Positions 56,814 to 64,000 of a stretch of DNA of 64,000 nucleotides are shown here, one piece after another; position 1 is the first letter of the stretch; every line of letters starts with the position of its first letter. The DNA lies in NCBI GenBank assembly GCA_947458455.1, contig CANGYJ010000014.1, positions 53,108-117,107 on the forward strand, given 5' to 3'. A program made the position numbers and the translations under genes. Under the pieces are notes generated by a model, which was not told where the DNA came from, ran no database searches, and saw only the letters and a program-made list of their open reading frames with translations. Origin of the DNA: Verrucomicrobiaceae bacterium. GTDB lineage: Bacteria > Verrucomicrobiota > Verrucomicrobiia > Verrucomicrobiales > Verrucomicrobiaceae.

Positions 56814-59800
56814 ATGAAACCCCTTGAGTTCATTTCCTCCTCCGGCCTGCGCCATTTCTTGCTGCTGCTGAGTTTACTGTTCATCGCTGTCGATGCTCAT
56901 GGGCAGGTTCCTTCTGCGCCGACGGGAGTCACGGCCTCCTACAGCCTCGTCAGCGCCGATGTGACGGGCTTCCTGATCCAGTGGACGGATACCTCCTCCA
57001 ACGAAGCGAACTTTGAGATCTGGGCCAATACCTCCAACAGCTATAACACATCGACCCTGATCTCGACCGAAGCTGCAAACACGACGCGAACTCATCTGTA
57101 TCTGAACTCGGCCTTTCTTCCTTCCGGTGGCAGCGGCTATTTTTGGGTGGTGCCCTTAAACGCGTCTGGCCGGAATCATGCCACTCCGACGGTCAGTGTG
57201 ACGAACAATGGCAGCACGACTAACAATTCACCCTCAGGCCTGAGCGTGACCGTGCCATCCCCGAACACAATCCGGCTGAACTGGACGGACAACTCCGTCT
57301 TTGAAGAATACACCGAGATCTGGGCGCGTGACACGGGCGTTGGAGGCAGCGTTTCTCAGTTCCTTGGTCAAGTCCCCTGGAACCTCACCCAGCAAGACTT
57401 GTTCTATTATCTGCAGCCTGGGCGCACCTATGAACTGACCCTACGCACGTCACGACGAGTGGGCAATTACAGCAGCAATAGTTTCGCCTACACTCCCTAC
57501 TCATCCCCCGTGACCTTCACGATGCCGGGCACCTTGAACACATCGCCCCCCATCGCTCCATCTAACCTTTCCGTGGCTGCTTTTGTGGATGCCTCGAACG
57601 CTAACTCGAACTCCTTCGGCGTCTATTTTGATGACAACTCGACCGATGAGCTTGGTTTTGAGTTCCAGCACAAGGTGCTCGGCACTTCCGACACCACCTA
57701 CGCTTCGCTCGGTGTGCTCAACGGAGCCACGGGGCTCAATCTCGGCTTTGGCACTCCGATTTCAGGGTACGCGGCGGCTTCTGCCCGTGATTTTCGAGTG
57801 CGTGCCCTGCGCGGCAATGGCCCTTTCGCGGTCGCCTCCACCTTCACCGCTACGGTTGGAGCCACGCTCGCCTCCTTCAACGCCCCCACTGATCTGCGGG
57901 TCACGGCACCCGCCAGCGATGGTAAGGTTCAACTTTTCTGGGCCGACAATGCCACGACAGAAACTGGCTACGCAATCGAGTTTCGAGAAGGCACCAGCGG
58001 AGCCTTCACGAGTCTGGGAACGATCAATTCTACGGACTTTTCTCGCTATCAAAGCGCGGGCGGCATCGGAGGGTTCGATCCTGGATCGATCTTGCAGTTT
58101 CAAATTCGCGCTGTCGGCTCAGGTGCCCCTTCCGGCTACAGCAATCTCGCCACCATCACGATCCCGGCTGCTCTCGCGGCTCCCACCGGCCTGACGGCCA
58201 CCGTGCTCGGAGAGGGCTCGGTAAAGCTTGATTGGACGGACCCCACCACGAATGAAGGTGGGTTCATCATCCAGGCCAGATTCCTGCCCAGTGGTACCTT
58301 CTTTGACACGGATGTGCTGGTCAATAGCGCCCCTGCTGACTTTGCGGCCACGGCCCGCACGCGCAGCCTCACGCTTCCAACCACGTTGCTCTACCCTGGC
58401 GTTTCCTACGAGTTACGCGTGCTGGCTGCTTTTGTGCCGCAGACCGGCCCGCAGATCAATTCGCCCCCATCCAATTTGGTCACGGCCACTGTCCCCTTCA
58501 ATGCGCCTACCAATTTCACCGCCACGGTGAGCGGCGAATCCACCGTGAACTTCACTTGGACGGATAATTCGGCGGTAGAGTCCAAATTCTACATCCTCGC
58601 CAAAGAATCCGGGGCCACTCAATACACGGTCCTCGCCTCTCCCGCCGCCAATGCCACCAGCCTGAGCGTGCCAAACGTCATCCCCGGCCTCTCTTATGAT
58701 TTTGCCATCGTGTCTGTCTATGTGAGAGCGGCGAACGACGAGATCGAATCGGCACTCTCAAACGTGGTTAGCCGTTCCCTGCCCTTCAACGCCCCCACTG
58801 GCCTCTCCGCCGTGGCTGCCTCGGACCGTCAGATCAACCTGACTTGGACGGACAACTCCACGGCCGAATCTGGCTACATCATTTACTGCAAGCTGAGCAC
58901 GGACTCCTCCTTCCAGCCCTGTGGTGTGGTGGCTCCGAACGTCACCACGTTCTCCACGAAGTTCTTGGATTCGGGCGCGGGCACGCCGCTGGAACCCAAC
59001 ACGGCCTACCTGTTTGAGGTTCGTGCCTTTGCCGGGCTTTCCCTCGCTCTGGCGCAAAGCAATCCAGCTTTCGTGGATAGCAACGCGGTGCGCACCTCCG
59101 CTACGACGGGCTCTGTCACGACAAAGGACGGAGTCACGGCGGATCTTTCGCCAACGATGGTGGTGAACCAAGCCTTCTCCCATACCTTTGCCATCACGCA
59201 GGGGCAGGCCTCCTTCTCCAGCTCCAGCCTCACGGGTTCCCTCCCGGACGGGGTGACCTACAATTCGGTCACTCGCATCCTCAGCGGCACGCCGACGGCA
59301 CGCGGCTCCTTCACGCCGACACTGACGGTGAACTGGTCCAACGGCTGGTCGAGCACGCAGACAATCCACTTGAGGCCCTATTTCCAGCCCGGCAGACCCG
59401 TGGTGGCGACCCCCATCGCAGCTCATACCTTGAGTGTGGGCGATTCACCGCTCTCCATCCCACTCGCCGCCACTTTTTCCGATCCCGATACCGAATCTGC
59501 CGTAGCCATCAGCCTTCCGGCAGCCAATGGCACGCCCGGCGGTCGCTCGATCACGATCATCCTGAATGACACCGTCACGCCGGTCACGGTGGGCAATTTC
59601 CGTGCCTATCTGAACAACGCCACGGATGGCTACGGCGGCAGCATATTCCATCGCCTGGTGCAGGGCTTCGTCTTGCAGGGCGGTGCCTTCCGGTCCAGCC
59701 CGCTATCCGGTGCCTCTTCAAATTCTCTCGTCGGCGTCACCAAGCTGGCCGCCATCCAAAACGAGCCCGGCCTGCCCAATATCGCTGGCACGCTGGCCAT

Positions 59801-60914
59801 GGCCAAGCAGGCCGGAAACCCTCACAGCGCCACCACAGACTTCTTCTTCAATCTGGCGGATAACACTTCGAACCTCGACTTCCAAAACGAAGGTTTCAGC
59901 GTGTTCGGTCGTGTGGCTCAGCCTACGCTCGCCACCCTCTCCGCCCTCGCGGCGCTGCCCCTTCCACCTGCGGCGGCAAGCAACCAGCCGACGAACTACC
60001 AGGTGCTCATCAATCCCGTGGTCGTCACCTCGAATACCACATCTGGCAGCACCAACGTCGTGCCTAACTCCTTTGCCTCCATCGTTGCGGGCATGGGTAT
60101 CAGCGGACCCGGCATCCCGGCGAATACCTTCGTCAACTCCGTGAACGGCACCACGAACATCACCATCTCCAATGCCGCTACCGCCAATGGCACGGGGGTC
60201 AGCCTGAGCTACGGTGAATCCACCCCCTTCTCCTCCATGCCTTACAACGCGGTCACCGCCCCTGCTCCGCCCATTGATGCCTCGAAGCTCGTGCGCATCA
60301 ATTCGGTGACCGGTTCCGTCCCCGTCCTGAGCGGGCACAGCGCCACCAGCTCCAGCACCGGTGTGGCCACGGCCTTCGTCAGCGGCACGGAACTCACCCT
60401 CAGCCCCGTCGCCCCGGGCTCCTCCACCATCAGCCTTCAAGTCACGGATCTTGATGGGAATCAGCTCCAGGTTCCGCTCACCTTCGAGGTCACGGTGAAT
60501 AACACCCTCTCCAACTGGGCCACCACCGAAGGACTCACCAGTGGTCAGAACGGACCCACCGACGACCCTGACTTCGACGGTCGCAAAAACCTCCTCGAAT
60601 ACGCCCTCATGAGCAGCCCCGGCACCGCCAATGGCACCGCCGAACCCGCTTTGAACACCGTCACCGATGGAGCGGATAAAAAAGCCACCATCACCTTCAA
60701 GGTGCGGAAATTCGCCGCCCTCACCTACACCGTCGAAGGCTCCAGCAATCTCACCACCTGGACGCCCGTGTGGACGAGCACCTCTGGTTTTGCTGCTCCC
60801 GCCGTCAGCTCCTCCGTGAACAACGCCGATCACACCCTCGTCACCATCAAAGATAGCGTCCCATACTCAGACACCACACCGCGCTTCCTCCAGTTGAAGG
60901 TCACCGCTCCGTGA
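56814..60914 (+). CDS. Large secreted protein: seven Fn3-like repeats, putative Ig domain, cyclophilin domain, C-terminal anchoring-type domain
   Basis: A 1,366-residue protein with a signal peptide (about 1-30). At least seven fibronectin type III-like repeats occupy residues 35-770, each with a PxxLxV...WTDNS pattern. A He_PIG-like Ig domain (QASFSSSSLTGSLPDGVTY) is near residue 800. Residues about 905-1050 form a cyclophilin-type peptidyl-prolyl isomerase: GRSITIILNDTVTPVTVGNF, FHRLVQGFVLQGG and GTLAMAKQAGNPHSATTDFFFNL. The end carries DPDFDGRKNLLEYAL and TYTVEGSSNLTTWTPV, a C-terminal block common on secreted verrucomicrobial proteins. The last 14 bases overlap the convergent glycosyltransferase gene. 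Confidence 0.82.
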   Translation: MKPLEFISSSGLRHFLLLLSLLFIAVDAHGQVPSAPTGVTASYSLVSADVTGFLIQWTDTSSNEANFEIWANTSNSYNTSTLISTEAANTTRTHLYLNSAFLPSGGSGYFWVVPLNASGRNHATPTVSVTNNGSTTNNSPSGLSVTVPSPNTIRLNWTDNSVFEEYTEIWARDTGVGGSVSQFLGQVPWNLTQQDLFYYLQPGRTYELTLRTSRRVGNYSSNSFAYTPYSSPVTFTMPGTLNTSPPIAPSNLSVAAFVDASNANSNSFGVYFDDNSTDELGFEFQHKVLGTSDTTYASLGVLNGATGLNLGFGTPISGYAAASARDFRVRALRGNGPFAVASTFTATVGATLASFNAPTDLRVTAPASDGKVQLFWADNATTETGYAIEFREGTSGAFTSLGTINSTDFSRYQSAGGIGGFDPGSILQFQIRAVGSGAPSGYSNLATITIPAALAAPTGLTATVLGEGSVKLDWTDPTTNEGGFIIQARFLPSGTFFDTDVLVNSAPADFAATARTRSLTLPTTLLYPGVSYELRVLAAFVPQTGPQINSPPSNLVTATVPFNAPTNFTATVSGESTVNFTWTDNSAVESKFYILAKESGATQYTVLASPAANATSLSVPNVIPGLSYDFAIVSVYVRAANDEIESALSNVVSRSLPFNAPTGLSAVAASDRQINLTWTDNSTAESGYIIYCKLSTDSSFQPCGVVAPNVTTFSTKFLDSGAGTPLEPNTAYLFEVRAFAGLSLALAQSNPAFVDSNAVRTSATTGSVTTKDGVTADLSPTMVVNQAFSHTFAITQGQASFSSSSLTGSLPDGVTYNSVTRILSGTPTARGSFTPTLTVNWSNGWSSTQTIHLRPYFQPGRPVVATPIAAHTLSVGDSPLSIPLAATFSDPDTESAVAISLPAANGTPGGRSITIILNDTVTPVTVGNFRAYLNNATDGYGGSIFHRLVQGFVLQGGAFRSSPLSGASSNSLVGVTKLAAIQNEPGLPNIAGTLAMAKQAGNPHSATTDFFFNLADNTSNLDFQNEGFSVFGRVAQPTLATLSALAALPLPPAAASNQPTNYQVLINPVVVTSNTTSGSTNVVPNSFASIVAGMGISGPGIPANTFVNSVNGTTNITISNAATANGTGVSLSYGESTPFSSMPYNAVTAPAPPIDASKLVRINSVTGSVPVLSGHSATSSSTGVATAFVSGTELTLSPVAPGSSTISLQVTDLDGNQLQVPLTFEVTVNNTLSNWATTEGLTSGQNGPTDDPDFDGRKNLLEYALMSSPGTANGTAEPALNTVTDGADKKATITFKVRKFAALTYTVEGSSNLTTWTPVWTSTSGFAAPAVSSSVNNADHTLVTIKDSVPYSDTTPRFLQLKVTAP

Positions 60915-61689
60915 GGATGACGCCTCTCGCAGGGTTGCCACCCTTCGCCGTGAGCCAAAGCAGCAGCGGCAGGCGGAGGAAAAAGCCGCAGAGCAGCCTC
61001 GCGTGCATCCAGGTGAGCAGCGTGTTGTCACGGAAGTAGCGAAACTGGGACACACCGCCCTCCGCCGCCGTGAGGTACTTCACCGGCGTGGGCACATTGA
61101 TCGCCGGGACGCCATTCCAGCATAGCCGCACTGCCACCTCGGTGTCGAAATCAAATCGCCGGGCAAACCGCGTGCCTCGAAAGGCCTCCAGCAGCGCCGG
61201 CAGCGGGTACAGCCGCATGCCGAAAAGAGTATCACCGATGCCCCAGCCGAGGGTTTCGATATGCGCCCACAGATTCGAGAGCTGGCGACCTCTCACACGC
61301 ACCAGCGGAGCCTCCGGGCCAAAGATTGGCAGACCCAGCAGGGCCGCTTCGGGGTGTTGCTCGCCGATGGCGATGAATTTCGGGATGAATTCCGCCGGGT
61401 GCTGCCCATCCGCGTCCATCGTCAGCACATGCGTGAAACCAGCTTTGGAAAGAGCCTCCGCTCCGGCCAGCACAGCGGCTCCCTTGCCCCGGTTAACCGG
61501 CAGTTTCAGCATACGCAGGCCGGGATGATTCGGCTGTAGGGCCTCCACATCCTTTGCACTGCCATCCGTACTGCCATCGATCACCACCCACACATCCTTC
61601 CAGCGTTCCAGAGCCTGCAAGACAGTCGTCTTCAGAAGGCGTCCGGTATTGAAACTGGGGATCAGGATGGCAACGCGCATGCAACGCAC
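60901..61689 (-). CDS. Family 2 glycosyltransferase, aryl-polyene cluster type
   Basis: A 262-residue GT-A glycosyltransferase. ILIPSFNTGRLL (8-19), VVIDGSTDGS and MDADGQHP (D92-x-D94) form the nucleotide-sugar and metal site; a C-terminal hydrophobic stretch suggests membrane association. The blocks GDTLFGMRLYPLPALLEAF, RRFDFDTEVAVRLCWNG and GVSQFRYFRDN match the GT2 of aryl polyene clusters, where it is often fused to an acyltransferase. Here it is alone and more than 55 kb from the other pigment-type genes at the start of the window. A start at 61680 (MRVAIL) is also possible. Confidence 0.8.
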   Translation of the reverse strand: MRCMRVAILIPSFNTGRLLKTTVLQALERWKDVWVVIDGSTDGSAKDVEALQPNHPGLRMLKLPVNRGKGAAVLAGAEALSKAGFTHVLTMDADGQHPAEFIPKFIAIGEQHPEAALLGLPIFGPEAPLVRVRGRQLSNLWAHIETLGWGIGDTLFGMRLYPLPALLEAFRGTRFARRFDFDTEVAVRLCWNGVPAINVPTPVKYLTAAEGGVSQFRYFRDNTLLTWMHARLLCGFFLRLPLLLWLTAKGGNPARGVILTER

Positions 61690-61782
61690 CGCGTTTAGCC
61701 CGCGGAACGGTGGATGGGGGGCGAGAAACCGCCCTCCCGCAAGCGCAGAATCCCCTCTCGCACAGCTTTCGCCAGCCCATGC

Positions 61783-62679
61783 TCAGCCCGGCAGGCTCAG
61801 ATGCCCCAGCGCCAACAGGCCGTAGTAGGTGTACTCGCAGTCCAGCACATCATCCGTCCAGTTCCCGTGAAAGCCGCCCGTGGCATTCCAGAGCGAGTCC
61901 ACAAAGTCCAGGCACGGCTCCTTCAGCCGCGAAAAATCCGCCTGCACCGCATCCAGCGCATGCAGTGCCACCGCCGTCGAGAGCAGGTCCGGCAGCGGCG
62001 CATTTGGCATCGCCAAAAAGCCCCCACTGGGAAGGCAGCGCTTCATCAGCCAGTCCACCGCCTCAGCGGGAGGCGTCATCTCCAGATGCCGGTGCAGCGC
62101 CACCATCGCCGCCGTCGCCGTCGTCGATCCCACCGGGATCCCCGGCTCGTTCGACCACGCCCCATCCGGCGTGCGCAGACTGCCCATGCACTCCGCCACC
62201 CGCCAGGGTGCTGGTGGGATCAAACCCAGATCTTGATAGGCGCCCCAGGCGATCAGGCAGCCATAAGCGCTGCTTTTTTTCCGACCCGGAGCCTGATGAT
62301 ACCCCCCGTCCTCGCAGCGCCAGCCCTCGATTCGTGCCGCCAAAGCCTCACGCCAAGCTGCCGTCGTGCCCACCAGACCCGCATTGGCATGGCAGCGTGC
62401 CAGACAGCACAAATGCACAAAATCCAGCCCCTCCCCATCGCCGAATCCCGCCAGCCAGGGCCTCAAATCTGGCAGCGTGCTCTCCTCCACTAGCAGCGCC
62501 CGCAGCCCTTCGATGCCGAAAACCGAGTAGTACAAATCCGGCCGCTCATCGCGGTCTAAAAACCCGCCACCACCCGCCGCTAGCCGCGAGTGCAAAAAGC
62601 CCTCCACCAGCGGCGCGGCATCCCCCAGCACCTTGGGAGCCAGACGAGCCACTTGGAGCATTTCGAGACGGAAAGACAT
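61783..62679 (-). CDS. Prenyltransferase/squalene-oxidase-repeat-like alpha/alpha-toroid protein
   Basis: A 298-residue protein with several QxxxGW/F-like repeats (CEDGGYHQ, TPDGAWSN, LPSGGFLAM, NATGGFHGNW), the pattern of alpha/alpha barrels shared by protein prenyltransferase beta subunits and terpene cyclases. DVLDCEYTYYGLLALG near the end resembles the metal-site region of prenyltransferase beta subunits. No DxDD cyclase motif is seen. ATG 62679 was chosen because upstream codons lie near the tRNA. The function is unknown. Confidence 0.7.
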   Translation of the reverse strand: MSFRLEMLQVARLAPKVLGDAAPLVEGFLHSRLAAGGGGFLDRDERPDLYYSVFGIEGLRALLVEESTLPDLRPWLAGFGDGEGLDFVHLCCLARCHANAGLVGTTAAWREALAARIEGWRCEDGGYHQAPGRKKSSAYGCLIAWGAYQDLGLIPPAPWRVAECMGSLRTPDGAWSNEPGIPVGSTTATAAMVALHRHLEMTPPAEAVDWLMKRCLPSGGFLAMPNAPLPDLLSTAVALHALDAVQADFSRLKEPCLDFVDSLWNATGGFHGNWTDDVLDCEYTYYGLLALGHLSLPG

Positions 62680-62783
62680 GCGCCCTACTACGGGGCGCAG
62701 CACGGCGGTCAAGAAAGCCGTATTTAGCGCTTGAGAATCCCTCGCCCTGAACCACACTCGCGCCCCGGTCACCCCGAAAACGT

Positions 62784-62868
62784 GCTCACGTGGCGGAATT
62801 GGTAGACGCGCTAGATTCAGGTTCTAGTGAGTAACATCGTGAAGGTTCGAGTCCTTTCGTGAGCACCA
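62784..62868 (+). tRNA. tRNA-Leu (anticodon CAG)
   Basis: Acceptor arms GCTCACG (62784-62790) and CGTGAGC (62858-62864) pair perfectly, followed by A and an encoded CCA (62866-62868). The anticodon stem CTAGA/TCTAG holds the loop TTCAGGT, which gives anticodon CAG. A long variable arm and the GGTTCGAGTCC T-arm fit a class II leucine tRNA. Confidence 0.95.
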
Positions 62869-62925
62869 TTCGGCGGCGGATTTAATCCTTTCCAAGGCCG
62901 GGTTTTGCCCCGATCACGCCACCCT

Positions 62926-63624
62926 ATGCAGGACGCCGGATACGTCAGACAAGCCTTCGCCGGTATCGCCCGGCGTTATGTCGTCGCCAACCATGTGCTC
63001 AGCCTCGGCATCGATTGCCTTTGGCGGCGCACCACTTCGAAACGCATCGCCAGGCTCGCCCCGCAGCGCGTGCTCGATCTCGCCACCGGCAGTGGGGACC
63101 TCGCCCAGGCCGTGCAGGCCGCCTGCCCCGCCGCCAAAGTCCTCGGTGCCGATTTTTCCGTCCCCATGATGCGTGAAGCGCAGAAACGCCGCTTCCACTG
63201 CCTCATCGCCGCCGATGGATTGCGCCTGCCGTTTCAAGATGGAGCCTTTGATGTGCTCACCGTCGGCTTTGGCCTGCGAAACATGGCCTCCTGGCCGCAA
63301 GCCCTTCAAGAAATGAGCCGCGTGCTGCGCCCCGGCGGCAGCCTCTTCGTCCTCGATTTCTCCATCCCGCGCCTTCCCGGCCTCCGGCAGCTCTATCTCT
63401 TCTATTTGAAGAACATCATGCCCCGCATCGCCGGCTGGATAACCTGCCAGCGTGCCGCCTATGAATACCTCTGCGGCTCCATCGAACGCTTTCCCTCCGG
63501 CGCGGATATGGAGGCCCTCATTTGTGCCAACGGCTTCCAAACCGCTCAAGGCACGCCGCTCACTTTCGGCATTGCCAGCCTGTACCAGGCACAAAAGGCC
63601 CTCCTCGTACCACCCGCTTTGTAG
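62926..63624 (+). CDS. UbiE/MenG-type quinone C-methyltransferase
   Basis: A 232-residue class I methyltransferase that methylates the ring of demethylmenaquinone or an ubiquinone precursor. The family start AGYVRQAFAGIARRYVVANHVLSLGID, motif I VLDLATGSGD, GFGLRNM and LRPGGSLFVLDFS, and the late SIERFPSG are diagnostic. Verrucomicrobia mainly use menaquinone, so the menG role is more likely. ATG 62926 fits the family start; a longer in-frame start at 62905 is less likely. It follows the tRNA by 57 bases. Confidence 0.92.
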   Translation: MQDAGYVRQAFAGIARRYVVANHVLSLGIDCLWRRTTSKRIARLAPQRVLDLATGSGDLAQAVQAACPAAKVLGADFSVPMMREAQKRRFHCLIAADGLRLPFQDGAFDVLTVGFGLRNMASWPQALQEMSRVLRPGGSLFVLDFSIPRLPGLRQLYLFYLKNIMPRIAGWITCQRAAYEYLCGSIERFPSGADMEALICANGFQTAQGTPLTFGIASLYQAQKALLVPPAL

Positions 63625-63869
63625 CCCGAGTAAGGCCTGTGCATCTAACGGTTTACCAAGCCGATTAGTGGTTTCTGAAGTGAACGCGATTCGATTCCTC
63701 AAACGGAGTTTCGCGAACCTGTGAGCGAGCACCCTTATTGCTGATTTCGGCGATTTTTGTGCCGTTCAATAAACAAGTCCATGAATGTCCCGAGCCTGCG
63801 ACTAATGGCAAATAGCCGCCTGATATAGCTTCGGCAAATGCAGCAGGGGTCTAGAGCTTGTCATGCACT
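63625..63869. other. 245-base gap between ubiE/menG and the transposase
   Basis: No gene or RNA was recognised. The segment next to the transposase stop (63852-63870) probably contains the end of the insertion sequence, but its inverted repeat cannot be confirmed because the other end is outside the window. Confidence 0.4.
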
Positions 63870-64000
63870 TTAGAAGAGGTTGTGGAGCATGAGGAAGACG
63901 GAGGCGAGCCAGTGAAGTCCGGCGAGGGTATCAGGGAGGCGTTCGTAGTCGCGGCTGAGGCGTCGAAAGGGCGCCTGCCAGCCAAAAGTGCGTTCCACGA
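63870..64000 (-). mobile_element. IS5-family transposase, C-terminal part (cut by the window end)
   Basis: The minus strand encodes 42 residues and a TAA (63870-63872). They contain VERTFGWQAPFRRLSRDYE, where the E is the last acidic residue of the DDE catalytic triad, then WLASVFLMLHNLF. This is the usual C-terminus of IS5-type transposases. The rest of the gene continues beyond the right edge, so completeness is unknown. Confidence 0.88.

Noticed and set aside
1..64000. CRISPR array or tandem repeats of spacer type
   Set aside because: No regularly spaced direct repeats were seen; the repeats found are palindromic and dispersed.

Overview
The window looks like a chromosomal stretch from a GC-rich Verrucomicrobiota bacterium, probably of the Prosthecobacter/Verrucomicrobium kind. 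That placement is inferred from gene content. It carries planctomycete/verrucomicrobial families (DUF1501 with DUF1549/DUF1553, DUF1592-type cytochrome proteins, sulfatase, BNR sialidase-like and Gfo/Idh/MocA genes, secreted sugar isomerase-like proteins), scattered single housekeeping genes (nuoH, rplS, hisF, ubiE/menG, ymdB), and many short palindromic repeats between and inside genes. No rRNA, CRISPR array or prophage was seen. One tRNA-Leu is present.

Region by region. 1-4.8 kb: methyltransferase, lipid acyltransferase, polysaccharide deacetylase and halogenase-like flavoprotein, which I read as one edge of an aryl-polyene-type pigment locus. 4.8-11.5 kb: nuclease-like protein, Ski2-type helicase with an in-frame palindromic insertion, an Mpv17-like and a bestrophin membrane protein, a CobW GTPase with divergent ArsR regulator and operator palindrome, and VanZ. 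11.5-20.7 kb: nuoH with an upstream CRP/FNR-like palindrome, a REP doublet, a serine carboxypeptidase, a DUF1501-DUF1549/1553-DUF1501 operon and a BNR protein with a frameshift in its signal peptide. 20.8-23.8 kb: methionine salvage operon mtnB-mtnD-mtnC-mtnA. 23.9-34 kb: a beta-propeller-like secreted protein, zeta-like kinase, two dehydrogenases, an AlgJ-like membrane cluster, a two-gene unit of unknown function, threonine aldolase and a CocE/NonD hydrolase. 34-42 kb: rplS, a sugar isomerase-like protein, hisF, yceH, a secreted protein, a sulfatase, a four-helix-bundle gene bounded by perfect 25-bp inverted repeats, and a large unknown secreted protein.

42.1-48.0 kb is the most interesting part. 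It is a tight six-gene minus-strand operon: secreted unknown, tocopherol-methyltransferase-like enzyme, YceI, type III polyketide synthase, a single polypeptide fusing an isoprenylcysteine-methyltransferase-type membrane enzyme to an FAD monooxygenase, and a phytanoyl-CoA dioxygenase-like protein. The three central activities match the Streptomyces srsA-srsB-srsC phenolic-lipid pathway, with SrsB and SrsC fused. The added C-methyltransferase and YceI suggest a methylated alkyl-quinone or phenolic lipid with its own periplasmic carrier. Next to it is a deletion scar made of the 3' ends of an RND pump gene and a histidine kinase gene.

48.5-64 kb: a DUF1592-type cytochrome protein, an epimerase-shikimate kinase fusion, an amidase, YmdB, a lipoprotein, an M23 peptidase, a 1,366-residue Fn3/cyclophilin secreted protein, a family 2 glycosyltransferase of aryl-polyene type, a prenyltransferase-like alpha/alpha protein, tRNA-Leu(CAG), ubiE/menG and the 3' end of an IS5-family transposase running off the window.
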